12,996 nucleotides of DNA. It comes from CAIWXH01 sp964555675 (GTDB lineage Bacteria; Chloroflexota; Chloroflexia; Chloroflexales; Chloroflexaceae). The stretch lies in assembly GCA_964555675.1 (NCBI GenBank), contig CAZKTU010000193.1:1-12996 (forward strand). The letters run 5' to 3'. Under the pieces are notes generated by a model that worked only from the letters and a program-made list of their open reading frames with translations, ran no database searches and had not been told where the DNA came from. Position numbers and translations under genes: made by a program. Shown here piece after piece: positions 1-7,359 of the stretch (the stretch's first letter is position 1; each line of letters opens with the position of its first letter).

Positions 1-8
1 GCATCACT

Positions 9-641
9 ATGTTCGGTTTCGGCAAGGACAAGAAGAAGGAAGAGGCCGAGAAGGCCGCCGAGAAGGCGAAGGACGAGCAGGTTTCGCAGGCGATGCGCAG
101 CATGAGCGATCAGCTTGCCCAGAAGGGCAAGGAGATCTCTGAGCTCGAGGATCAGCTCGACGACGCGAAGAAGGACGCCGCCGCGAAGGCCCAGGCCGAG
201 AAGGAGCTGGTCGCCGCCCGCGCCGAGCTGGCGAAGATGAAGGGCGAGGCGATGAGGGCCAAGGACGAGGCCGCCCGCGCCACCGCCGCCGCCGCCAAGG
301 CCCAGGCCGAGGCTGCCGCCGCCAAGGTGGAGGCCAAGCCCGCCCCGAGCACCGTCCTCGGCGCCGCCGCCCCCGCCGCCGCCGCCCCCGCTGCTGCCGC
401 CCCCGGCGTGCTCGCCCCCGGGGTCAGCGCCTGGGTGCGCAACGCCGGCGGCAAGAACCTGCGCCTGCGCGACAAGCCGGGCCTGGAGTCGAACGCCTTC
501 GCCGGCCTGCCCCCCGGCACCCAGATGACCATCCTCGAGGGCCCCATCCAGGACGACGGCTACCCCTGGTGGCGCATCCGCGTCAGCGACGGCCGCGAGG
601 GCTGGGTCGCCGGCACCGAGCTGGTCACCTCGCCCGAGTAA
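9..641 (+). CDS. Coiled-coil protein with C-terminal bacterial SH3 (SH3b) domain
   Basis: The 210-residue product has three parts. Residues 5-110 are Lys/Glu/Ala-rich and should form a long charged helix or coiled coil. Residues 111-140 are an Ala/Pro linker with repeated AAAAP units. Residues 141-206 look like an SH3b domain, with NLRLRDKPGL at 150-159 and WWRIRVSDGREGWVAG at 187-202. SH3b domains usually bind peptidoglycan or other peptides. Here there is no signal peptide or membrane segment, so the protein looks cytoplasmic unless it is exported by another route. ATG at 9 is the first start visible, but only 8 bases precede it, so an upstream start or ribosome site cannot be judged. The first intergenic repeat copy begins 9 bases after its stop. 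The SH3b call is fairly sure; the biological role is unknown. Confidence 0.8.
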   Translation: MFGFGKDKKKEEAEKAAEKAKDEQVSQAMRSMSDQLAQKGKEISELEDQLDDAKKDAAAKAQAEKELVAARAELAKMKGEAMRAKDEAARATAAAAKAQAEAAAAKVEAKPAPSTVLGAAAPAAAAPAAAAPGVLAPGVSAWVRNAGGKNLRLRDKPGLESNAFAGLPPGTQMTILEGPIQDDGYPWWRIRVSDGREGWVAGTELVTSPE

Positions 642-650
642 GGCAAGATT

Positions 651-750
651 CGTAACCGAGTTACGCTCTCGCCGCTACCCGCGGCGGGGGCGCGGGGCCC
701 TTCGGCCCCTCAAATAGGATGTGGAGGGCTATGCCCTCCACACCTCCCGC
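651..750 (+). repeat. Structured intergenic repeat, copy 1
   Basis: This 100-base element is built from successive hairpins. The first is the palindrome CGTAACCGAGTTACG (651-665, 6-bp stem, CGA loop). The second pairs GCCGC (671-675) with GCGGC (681-685). The third pairs GGGGCC (694-699) with GGCCCC (704-709) around CTTC. The fourth pairs GTGGAGGGC (721-729) with GCCCTCCAC (733-741), followed by the tail CACCTCCCGC. Copy 2 at 1711-1814 has the same order and nearly the same spacing. The element fills the gap between the SH3b gene and the hydrolase and ends 2 bases before the hydrolase ATG. It could be a REP/MITE-like dispersed repeat, a transcript-end structure, or both. Confidence 0.75.
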
Positions 751-752
751 CC

Positions 753-1715
753 ATGGTAAGGGATCCATTGCTCGTGCTGATCGTCGTTGCGCTGCTGGCG
801 GGTTGCGCCGGCCCCACCGCCACGCCGAACCCCACCGCCCCACCCCCTACGGCGACCCTGGCCCCCACCGCCATCCCCACCGCGACCCCGGTGCCCACGC
901 CGCCCACGGCCGCCGAGCTCGAGGCCGGGGCCCTGGTCGACATCGGCGGGCGCCGGCTCTTCCTGCGCTGCGCGAACCTCGCCGCGCCGGGCCCCGCCGT
1001 GCTCTTCGAGGCCGGCCTCGCCGCCGACCATACGACCTGGGATCAGGTCCAGCCCGCCGCTGCCGGCTTCGCCCGCGCGTGCAGCTACGACCGGGCGGGC
1101 ATGGGCGCCAGCGACCCGGGGCCGCCACCCCGCGATGCCGCCGCCGCCTCGGCCGACCTCGCGGCCCTGCTGCGCGCCGCGGGCGTGCCGGGGCCCTACC
1201 TCCTGGTCGCCCACTCGTTCGGCGGGCTCTTCGCGCGGCGCTTCGCCGCCGATAACCCCGACGCCGTCGCCGGCATGGTCCTGGTCGACGCCGTCCACGA
1301 GGACTGGTGGCCCAGGGCCCTGGCCAGTCTGCCGCCCGCCACGGCCGACGACAGCGAGCGCCTCCAGAGCTTCAGGCGCTTCCTCAGCAGCGAGGTCGCC
1401 GACCCCGCGCGCAACGCCGAGGGCGTCGACATCCCCGCCACCGCCGCGCAGGCCCGCGCCGCCGGCGACCTGGGCGCGCGCCCCCTGATCGTGCTCACCG
1501 CCGGTATCGCAGACGTGCTCGCCCCGGGCCTGCCCCCCACGGTCGAGCAAACCCTGGTCGGCCTGCTCCAGCGCGATCTGCCGGCGGCCCTGGCCGCCCT
1601 CTCAGAGGACAGCACCCAGATCGTCGTCCCCGACAGCGGCCACAACATCCCGGCTCAGCGCCCCGATATGGTCACCCTGGCGATCCAGGCGGTGCTGGCT
1701 GCTGCGCAGCCGTAA
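753..1715 (+). CDS. Predicted lipoprotein alpha/beta hydrolase
   Basis: This 320-residue protein starts with a lipoprotein signal (hydrophobic residues 5-17 and lipobox LLAGC with Cys18), so it should be lipid-anchored on the outer face of the membrane. A Thr/Pro/Ala-rich linker covers residues 19-55. The hydrolase fold follows: FEAGLAADHTTW near 85-96, YDRAGMGAS at 112-120, the nucleophile elbow AHSFGG with Ser155, and a C-terminal DSGHNIP with catalytic His297. The acid is probably Asp179 (LVDAVHED) or Asp254. The substrate is unknown; esters or lipids are typical for the fold. The ATG at 753 fits the signal peptide, but there is no Shine-Dalgarno sequence at normal distance; the only purine-rich tract upstream (721-728) lies in a 9-bp hairpin. 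The TAA stop (1713-1715) sits inside the palindrome of repeat copy 2. Confidence 0.85.
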   Translation: MVRDPLLVLIVVALLAGCAGPTATPNPTAPPPTATLAPTAIPTATPVPTPPTAAELEAGALVDIGGRRLFLRCANLAAPGPAVLFEAGLAADHTTWDQVQPAAAGFARACSYDRAGMGASDPGPPPRDAAAASADLAALLRAAGVPGPYLLVAHSFGGLFARRFAADNPDAVAGMVLVDAVHEDWWPRALASLPPATADDSERLQSFRRFLSSEVADPARNAEGVDIPATAAQARAAGDLGARPLIVLTAGIADVLAPGLPPTVEQTLVGLLQRDLPAALAALSEDSTQIVVPDSGHNIPAQRPDMVTLAIQAVLAAAQP

Positions 1716-1814
1716 CCGAGTTACGGTGTTCGCCGCCGCCTGCGGCTGGGATGCACGAGGCCCCTGGCCCCGCGAGGGGTGGATGTGGAGGGGCAGGCCC
1801 TCCACGCCTCCCGC
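1711..1814 (+). repeat. Structured intergenic repeat, copy 2
   Basis: This is the diverged second copy of the element at 651-750. The opening 15-base palindrome (1711-1725) is identical to copy 1. GCCGC/GCGGC pairs at 1735-1739 and 1742-1746. The third stem is different (CCCCT 1761-1765 with AGGGG 1775-1779). The fourth pairs GTGGAGGG (1785-1792) with CCCTCCAC (1798-1805), followed by CGCCTCCCGC. Stems 1, 2 and 4 are kept, while the segment between stems 2 and 4 has diverged. The copy starts within the hydrolase stop region, so the last hydrolase codons and the repeat overlap by 5 bases. Confidence 0.75.
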
Positions 1815-1827
1815 AAGACGGTAGAGT

Positions 1828-1852
1828 AAAACGCCGCAAGGTGAAACCTTGC
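1828..1852 (-). terminator. Rho-independent terminator after the kinase-WD40 gene
   Basis: Read on the minus strand, the stem GCAAGG/CCTTGC (1852-1847 and 1841-1836) with loop TTTCA begins one base after the kinase TAA (1856-1854). It is followed by GGCG and then TTTT (1831-1828). The short 6-bp stem and the 4-base gap before the T run make it a modest terminator. Its position, directly after the stop and between converging genes, supports the call. Confidence 0.55.
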
Positions 1853-1853
1853 C

Positions 1854-4427
1854 TTAGCCTGGCTGCCACAGCGTGATCGCCCCGTCGCCCCCGCCCGAGG
1901 CGAGCAGCTCGCCCGTGGGGCTGAAGGTGATGCGCAGGACGCCGCTGCTGTGGCCGTTGAGCACCTGGCGCAGGGTGCCGTCCGAGGTGCGCCAGAGCCT
2001 GATACTGCCGTCCACGCCGCCCGTCGCCGCCACGAGGCCGTCGGGGTGCAGGGCCACGCTGCGCACCGCGTTGCTGTGGCCGCGCAGCTGCTGGCGCAGC
2101 TCGCCGCTCTCGCCGTCCCAGAGACAGACCACCCCGTCGGCGCTGCCCGTAGCCAGGAGCGAGCCGTCGAGGCTGTAGGTCAGGCACGAGACCCCGTCGC
2201 GGTGCCCGTCGAGGGTGGCCTTGAGCTCGCCGAGCTGCCAGTCGTAGAGCCGCACCCGGCGGTCGCCGCAGCCCACGGCGATCACCGCGCCGTCGGGCCT
2301 GCAGGCCATGGCGAGGCCGCCGCCCTCGACGATGATGCGGGCGAGCAGCGAGCCGTCGGTGACCCGCCAGTAGCGCACCGACGAATCGCTGCCGTTGGTC
2401 AGCAGGACGTGGCCGTCGGGGCTGAAGTGGGCGCTCTCCTGGTAGCCGCGCTGCCCGCTGAGCGCCTGCACCAGCTTGCCGCCGCGCGCCCCCCAGATCT
2501 TCACCATCTCGTCGCTGCTGGTGGCGGCGAGCAGCAGACCGTCGGGGCTGTAGCTGACGCTGAGCACATTGCCGGCCCGCTCGTCGAGGGTGGCCGCGGC
2601 GCCGCCGTCGGCCACGCGCCAGAGGCGCACGGCGCTGTCCCAGCCGCCCGAGGCGAGCTGCTGGCCCATCGGGCTGAAGTCGAGGGCCCACACGCCGCCC
2701 CTGTGGGCGCTGATCAGCCGGACCGGCCGCACCGCCCCGCCCTCCCAATCGAGGGCCCGCTGGCCGGCCACGGTGCGCAGCCAGAAGGCGCGCCAGCGCG
2801 AGAGTTGGGCCTGCAGCTCGACGCGAAACCCGACCCCGGCCCGGTCCTTGAGCAGCACGGCGCCCTTGAGGCGCCCGCTCTCGCTGACCCGGCGCATATC
2901 GGCGGTGAGCTTCAGGCGCTGCTGCCGCCCCGGCAGCAGGCTCAGGCTGAGCAGCGAGGGCACCACCCAGCGCGGGCACTCGACCGTGATGCGCACATAG
3001 CGCCGCCCGGTGTTGGTGATCTGCAGCCACTCGTCGCGGCGCTCGTCGAGGCCGAGGCCGCCGAAGTCGATGCTGCGCCGATCGCCGGCCAGGCGCGGGC
3101 TCTCGGCGCCGAAGCCGCCGGGGTCGAGGGCGGCCAGCAGGTCGTCGAGGCCGGCGTTCTGGTCGCCAGGGTGGCGGGCCGTGATCGCCCGCATATCGGC
3201 CCCGAGCTTGTTGCGGCCCCACATGCGCTCGACCTGGTCGGGCAGGTTGGTATAGAGCCAGTTGGCCGCGGCCTCCCAGTTGCGCTCGGCCCACAGGGCC
3301 AGGGCGTGCTCGTCGACGATCGCCTCGCCGCTGGGCGACTGCAGGTCGGCGCGGGCGGCGGGGGCGAGGATCTTGTCGAGGGCCGCCAGGAGCTCGACCG
3401 CCGTGGGCCGGTCCTCGGGCTTGAAGGCCAGGCCGCGGGCGAGCAGGGTCTCGATCTCGGGGTGGATGGCCGGATTCAGGCTGCGCACCGGGGGGAAGGG
3501 GTTCTTCGCGCCGCGCAGGAAGTCGGGCAGGTCGGCCCTGGTGAGGGCGGGCATATAGCCCGTGAGGGCCATGTGCAGGGTGACCGAGAGGGCGAAGATG
3601 TCCGAGCGGGGCGAGGCCTTGCCGCGCCACTGCTCGGGCGGGGTGAAGCCCAGGGTGCCGGCCAGCTGGGTGTGGCGCGGGTCGAGCTCGACGTCGAGGG
3701 GCGCCGAGCGCGAGAGGCCGAAGTCGATCAGCCAGACCCGGCCAGCGCTGTCGATGATAATATTGCTCGGCTTGACGTCGCGGTGCAGCACATGCTCGGG
3801 GCGGCGGGCGTGCATATAGCTCAGGGCCGAGGCTACATCGCGGGCGATGGCGAGGGCCTCGGCGGGGGGCAGGGCGCCGCCGCGCTCGCGCAAGAGCTGG
3901 CCGAGATCCTGGCCCTCGACGTACTTCATGACCAGGAAGTTCTGCTCGGGCAGGAACTCGAAGATCTCGGGGATGTTCGGGTGGCCCGGGGTGTTCAGGG
4001 TGACGAGGAGCTGGGCCTCGCGCCGGAAGTTGCTGGCGGCGGCCTCGCGCGTGCGGGCGCTCCAGGCCGGGTTGGGCACCTGGCGCTTGGCCACGGCGTA
4101 GCGGCTCAGCTGGCGGTCGTAGACCAGGTAGGCCTGGCCGAAGCCGCCGCGGCCGACCGAGCGCTCGACCACGTAGCGCCCGGCCGGGTCGATCGCCGTG
4201 CCGGCGGCGAGCTCGGCGTCGGGGGCCGGCTCGGGCGGGCCTGGGGGGCGCGCCGCGGGCGGCGGGGCGGGCGGGGCCGGGGCGGCTGCGGCGTCGGGCG
4301 GCGTGCTGGTGGTGGCGTCGCCCAGGCGCCTGGTGACGCCCAGGGGCGAGCCGCAGGCGTTGCAGAAGCGCGAGCCCGGCGGGTTGGCGTGCCGGCACGC
4401 CGCGCATGTGAGCTGTGGGGCGTCCAT
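1854..4427 (-). CDS. Zinc-ribbon Ser/Thr protein kinase with seven WD40 repeats
   Basis: The 857-residue protein begins with a zinc ribbon (Cys8, Cys11, Cys22, Cys25), then a Pro/Ala linker to about residue 80. A Hanks-type kinase domain runs from about 84 to 353: glycine loop GRGGFG (92-97), ATP-anchoring Lys114, catalytic HRDVKPSN (215-222), DFG (235-237) and TPPEQW (262-267). All key residues are present, so it should be active. Residues 360-560 include a segment around 465-545 that looks beta-rich, perhaps an Ig-like fold, and is not assigned. Residues 564-857 hold seven WD40 repeats, enough for one closed propeller and a likely docking platform. There is no membrane segment, so it is cytoplasmic. 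The ATG lies 3 bases after the VanW-protein stop, suggesting co-transcription and translational coupling; the ribosome site is weak. Targets are unknown. Confidence 0.93.
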   Translation of the reverse strand: MDAPQLTCAACRHANPPGSRFCNACGSPLGVTRRLGDATTSTPPDAAAAPAPPAPPPAARPPGPPEPAPDAELAAGTAIDPAGRYVVERSVGRGGFGQAYLVYDRQLSRYAVAKRQVPNPAWSARTREAAASNFRREAQLLVTLNTPGHPNIPEIFEFLPEQNFLVMKYVEGQDLGQLLRERGGALPPAEALAIARDVASALSYMHARRPEHVLHRDVKPSNIIIDSAGRVWLIDFGLSRSAPLDVELDPRHTQLAGTLGFTPPEQWRGKASPRSDIFALSVTLHMALTGYMPALTRADLPDFLRGAKNPFPPVRSLNPAIHPEIETLLARGLAFKPEDRPTAVELLAALDKILAPAARADLQSPSGEAIVDEHALALWAERNWEAAANWLYTNLPDQVERMWGRNKLGADMRAITARHPGDQNAGLDDLLAALDPGGFGAESPRLAGDRRSIDFGGLGLDERRDEWLQITNTGRRYVRITVECPRWVVPSLLSLSLLPGRQQRLKLTADMRRVSESGRLKGAVLLKDRAGVGFRVELQAQLSRWRAFWLRTVAGQRALDWEGGAVRPVRLISAHRGGVWALDFSPMGQQLASGGWDSAVRLWRVADGGAAATLDERAGNVLSVSYSPDGLLLAATSSDEMVKIWGARGGKLVQALSGQRGYQESAHFSPDGHVLLTNGSDSSVRYWRVTDGSLLARIIVEGGGLAMACRPDGAVIAVGCGDRRVRLYDWQLGELKATLDGHRDGVSCLTYSLDGSLLATGSADGVVCLWDGESGELRQQLRGHSNAVRSVALHPDGLVAATGGVDGSIRLWRTSDGTLRQVLNGHSSGVLRITFSPTGELLASGGGDGAITLWQPG

Positions 4428-4430
4428 AGG

Positions 4431-6347
4431 CTAGCCTGTGCCGCGCACAAAGATGTTCGGCCAGGCGCGGAAGCGCGTCAGGAAGGTCTCGCGCCCGATC
4501 TCAGCCCCATCCTGGAGGATCACCCGCTCGACGGTGATGTCGCGGCCGCCGCGGGCCACATCGCTCTGGCGCACCGTGCCGCTGGGCAGGGTCGGGTCGT
4601 CGACATAGACCGGCTCGCTCGGGGCGCGCACCTCGTTGCCGACCAGGGGGCCCTCGAGGCGCACCTCGCGGTTCGGGCTGCTGCCATAGAGGCGCACCGT
4701 GAGCACCTGGGCCGCCTCGTCGATCTCGGTCTGCATCAGCAGCCACGCGCCCGTATCGTTGACGAACTTCAGGTCCGAGACGCCGGTGTAGATCGCCGCG
4801 TCGAGACCCTGGCCGTCGCCGTTGGGGCCGAGGCCGAAGCGGTCGTACCAGCTGATATAGAAGGCGTGGGCGTGACGCTCGGTGATCGGCAGGCCGGCCC
4901 AGAAGGCCCCGCGAAAGACCGTGGTCGAGACCTGGCAGACCCCGCCGCCCCACTCGAGCTGGGTGCGGTTGCCGATGATCGCATAGCCCTCGACGAAGCC
5001 ATTGGCGGCGTCGACCTCGCCGAGCTGGCGGTTGAAGGAGAACTCTTCGCCGGGGGCGATCAGCACGCCGTCCATGCGCGCCGCGCCGGCCTTAATGTTG
5101 GTGATGCGATACTCGGCCGAGCCGGCGAAGCTGCTCTTGCCCTCGGCCACCAGCTCGTTGATGCCCAGGCCGGGCAGGCTGGCCGCGGTGATCTGGGGCT
5201 CGAGCTCCTGGAGGGGCAGGCTGAGGCTGCGGGTGATCGGCGAGGGGCTGAGCAGCAGATTGGCGATCTGCTCGACCGCCAGCTCCTGCTCGAGGCGCCA
5301 GCCGGGCTTGCCCTCCTCGACGATGCGGGCCGCGCCGTCCTCGAAGCGCAGGCGCGGCTCGGCGGTGCCGGTATCGACGAGCTGGGCCAGGCCCTCCACG
5401 GCGCGGGCCAGGCGCTCGGGGTCGACGCGCACCTCGAGGCGGCCGTCGACGGGCTCGACGCTCAGCAACTCGGCCAGGCGCTCGGGCTCCCAGACCCAGC
5501 GTTGCTCGCCGCGGCGCATCTCGAGCGGGCTGGTCAGCAGCTCGTCGGCGCGGGCCTGGGCCTCGACGAGGGCGACGTCGCCGACGCTCGGGTCGAGGGC
5601 GCGGGTGCGGATAGGCACCTCGCGGGGGCGCAGCTCGCGCAGGGCCAGGAGGACATCATTGGCCGTGGCGTCGACGAGCACCTGGACGCCCTGGGCGCTG
5701 GGGGTGCCGACCACGCGGGCCGAGGCGATCGAGAGGGCGGCGTCCTGGGCGGGGCGCTCGATGCGCGGGGCCAGGCCGAGCAGGTAGGCCTGCAGGGCGC
5801 GCTGGTCGACCACGACACGGGGGGTGATCTCGAGGCCCTGGCTCCAGAGCGCGTAGAGCTCGCGCAGGCGAGTGAGGGGGTCGCCGTGGCGGCCCGCGCT
5901 GAGGGCGGCCTGGGCCACGGCCTCGGCGTCGACGCGCGCCCCAATGTCGACCAGGGCGGGCTGCCAGACCTCGCCCGCGTAGACCAGATCGACGGGGCGC
6001 GCGAAGAAATCGCCGTAGCGCTGAGCCAGGCTGGCGCTGATCGCCTCGCCGCTCATGCCCGCCACAGGGGCGCCCTGGACGCTCACCCCGGGCAGGGCCT
6101 GGTCGCGATAGAGCAGGTTGAGCAGATAGGGCAGGGCGAGGGGCGAGAGCAGCACGAGCGCCAGCAGGGCAAGCCAGGCCCCGCCCCCGCGCCGCGAGGT
6201 CGAGCGGGCGCGCCGGCGTCTGGGGCGCGGCTCCTCCTCCCGGGGCGGCTCCTCGCGCTGAGGGCGCTCGTCGGGGTCGGGGGGCGGGGCGCCGGCCCGG
6301 CGCCGCTGGATTGGGCCGTACTCCTGAAAGTAGTCGTCTACAGGCAT
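4431..6347 (-). CDS. VanW-domain single-pass membrane protein (YoaR-like)
   Basis: The 638-residue product from ATG 6347 has an Arg/Pro/Glu-rich cytoplasmic tail (1-55), one membrane helix (57-80) and a large extracytoplasmic part. Residues 85-390 resemble the peptidoglycan-binding-like repeats of YoaR proteins. Residues 405-545 are the VanW domain, with GEEFSFNRQLGEV (433-445) and GGGVCQVSTTVFR (467-479) as hallmarks. Residues 585-635 look G5-like. VanW proteins occur with glycopeptide-resistance genes but are widespread, and their biochemical role is unsettled; a cell-wall role is likely. An in-frame GTG at 6434 would add 29 residues but lies upstream of the probable promoter -10 (6413-6408), so ATG 6347 is preferred. 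No clear ribosome site precedes it. It is followed 3 bases later by the kinase-WD40 gene. Confidence 0.9.
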   Translation of the reverse strand: MPVDDYFQEYGPIQRRRAGAPPPDPDERPQREEPPREEEPRPRRRRARSTSRRGGGAWLALLALVLLSPLALPYLLNLLYRDQALPGVSVQGAPVAGMSGEAISASLAQRYGDFFARPVDLVYAGEVWQPALVDIGARVDAEAVAQAALSAGRHGDPLTRLRELYALWSQGLEITPRVVVDQRALQAYLLGLAPRIERPAQDAALSIASARVVGTPSAQGVQVLVDATANDVLLALRELRPREVPIRTRALDPSVGDVALVEAQARADELLTSPLEMRRGEQRWVWEPERLAELLSVEPVDGRLEVRVDPERLARAVEGLAQLVDTGTAEPRLRFEDGAARIVEEGKPGWRLEQELAVEQIANLLLSPSPITRSLSLPLQELEPQITAASLPGLGINELVAEGKSSFAGSAEYRITNIKAGAARMDGVLIAPGEEFSFNRQLGEVDAANGFVEGYAIIGNRTQLEWGGGVCQVSTTVFRGAFWAGLPITERHAHAFYISWYDRFGLGPNGDGQGLDAAIYTGVSDLKFVNDTGAWLLMQTEIDEAAQVLTVRLYGSSPNREVRLEGPLVGNEVRAPSEPVYVDDPTLPSGTVRQSDVARGGRDITVERVILQDGAEIGRETFLTRFRAWPNIFVRGTG

Positions 6348-6407
6348 AGAGCAGTGGGAGAGGCCTTGCCCGGCGGGGACAGCCTGGGCGCGCCATGTGC
6401 GCTCTGT

Positions 6408-6436
6408 ATTGTACAAAACCTTGGGGCGGCGCACAA
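6408..6436 (-). promoter_or_regulatory. Probable sigma-70 promoter of the VanW-kinase unit
   Basis: On the minus strand TTGTGC (6436-6431) is followed after 17 bases by TACAAT (6413-6408), which is one mismatch from TATAAT. The -35 is a weak match. Transcription would start near 6401, giving a leader of about 54 bases before the ATG at 6347. Confidence 0.5.
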
Positions 6437-6438
6437 GT

Positions 6439-6467
6439 TTGACAGAGGGGCGGATCGCCGGTATAAT
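6439..6467 (+). promoter_or_regulatory. Consensus sigma-70 promoter of the tRNA-Lys gene
   Basis: TTGACA (6439-6444) and TATAAT (6462-6467) are perfect consensus hexamers separated by exactly 17 bases. Transcription should start near 6474, about 7 bases before the mature tRNA 5' end. Its -35 box lies 2 bases from the -35 of the divergent VanW promoter. Confidence 0.9.
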
Positions 6468-6480
6468 CCGAGCCGGTGTT

Positions 6481-6555
<75 letters not shown>

Positions 6556-6567
6556 GACACAGCCGCA

Positions 6568-6592
6568 CGCCGCTCCAGCCCGGAGCGGCGTT
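6568..6592 (+). terminator. Hairpin downstream of tRNA-Lys, possible shared terminator
   Basis: CGCCGCTCC (6568-6576) and GGAGCGGCG (6582-6590) form a perfect 9-bp GC-rich stem with a 5-base loop, 12 bases after the tRNA CCA. Only TTGTG follows on the plus strand and there is no T run on the minus strand. It may end the tRNA transcript and also the response-regulator transcript arriving from the other side. Confidence 0.55.
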
Positions 6593-6630
6593 GTGATTCG
6601 GGTGAGACGCAGGCCCGTCTACGCGCATTC

Positions 6631-7269
6631 TCATCCGACCAGGTTGTGCTGCACGGCGAGGGCGACGGCCTCGGTGCGATTGGCGGCGTGAAGCTTGCCG
6701 AGAATGTTGTGAACGTGGTGGCGCACGGTGTTGCGGGTGATGAAGAGCTGCTCGGCGATCTGCTCATTGCTCATGCCCGCGACCATAAGCCGCAGCACCG
6801 CCACCTCGCGCTCCGACAGGTCGCCGCCGGGCGCCGGCGGGGTATTGAGCGCGCTGACCAGGGCCCTGGTGACGTCGGGGCTCAGCACTGGCGCGCCCGC
6901 AAAGGCGGTGCGGACCGCGCCGACGAGCTCGCTTCCCTGCGTGTCCTTCAGCAGATAGCCGATCGCCCCCGCCTGCAGGGCGTGCTGGATCAGTTCGCCC
7001 TCGCCGAAGCTGGTCAGGGCCAGGACGCGCACCTCGGGGAAGCGCCGCCGCAGCTCGCGGGTGGTCTCAATCCCATTCATCCCCGGCATCATCACGTCCA
7101 TGATCACCAGGTCGGGCGTCAGACTTGCGACCAGCTCAAGGGCCTCGGCGCCGCTGGCGCCCTCGCCGACGATCTCGATGTCGTCGGCGCCGGCGAGGAA
7201 GAAGCGCAGGCCGCCCCGGACGACCGCATGGTCGTCAACCACAAGCACCCGGATCCGTGGGTTATACAT
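6631..7269 (-). CDS. NarL/FixJ-family response regulator (REC plus LuxR-type HTH)
   Basis: The 212-residue product has an N-terminal receiver domain (about 5-122) with acidic pocket Asp12/Asp13, phosphoacceptor Asp58 in DLVIMDVMMPG, Thr86 and Lys108. After a Pro/Gly linker, the LuxR-type DNA-binding domain (about 148-210) shows LSEREVAVLRLMVAGMSNEQIA and the recognition region ITRNTVRHHVHNILGKL. All phosphorylation residues are intact. It should be a cytoplasmic transcription regulator switched by a histidine kinase, but no kinase partner is in the window. ATG 7269 is preferred because AGGGAG lies just before it (7278-7273). An upstream in-frame GTG at 7314 would add 15 residues that do not look like receiver sequence. 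No clear promoter was seen. Targets are unknown. Confidence 0.93.
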   Translation of the reverse strand: MYNPRIRVLVVDDHAVVRGGLRFFLAGADDIEIVGEGASGAEALELVASLTPDLVIMDVMMPGMNGIETTRELRRRFPEVRVLALTSFGEGELIQHALQAGAIGYLLKDTQGSELVGAVRTAFAGAPVLSPDVTRALVSALNTPPAPGGDLSEREVAVLRLMVAGMSNEQIAEQLFITRNTVRHHVHNILGKLHAANRTEAVALAVQHNLVG

Positions 7270-7359
7270 GGTCTCCCTCGCTCTTTGGTCCCGGCTCAAG
7301 AGCTCGGAGCGCACAAGGCAGGGTTGCCTATCGCGCCATGGGCCGTGAGCACCCCGGCA

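Noticed and set aside
357..415. GCC-rich tract as a possible microsatellite or repeat array
   Set aside because: It encodes the Ala/Pro linker of the SH3b protein in frame, so it is explained as low-complexity coding sequence.
1672..4407. A 911-codon minus-strand open frame overlapping the kinase gene
   Set aside because: The translation is Arg/Pro/Ala-rich low complexity, whereas the other minus frame gives an intact zinc ribbon, kinase and seven WD40 repeats.
6348..6434. N-terminal extension of the VanW protein from GTG 6434
   Set aside because: It would place the start upstream of the likely -10 box on the same strand, and the added residues look nothing like the rest of the cytoplasmic tail.
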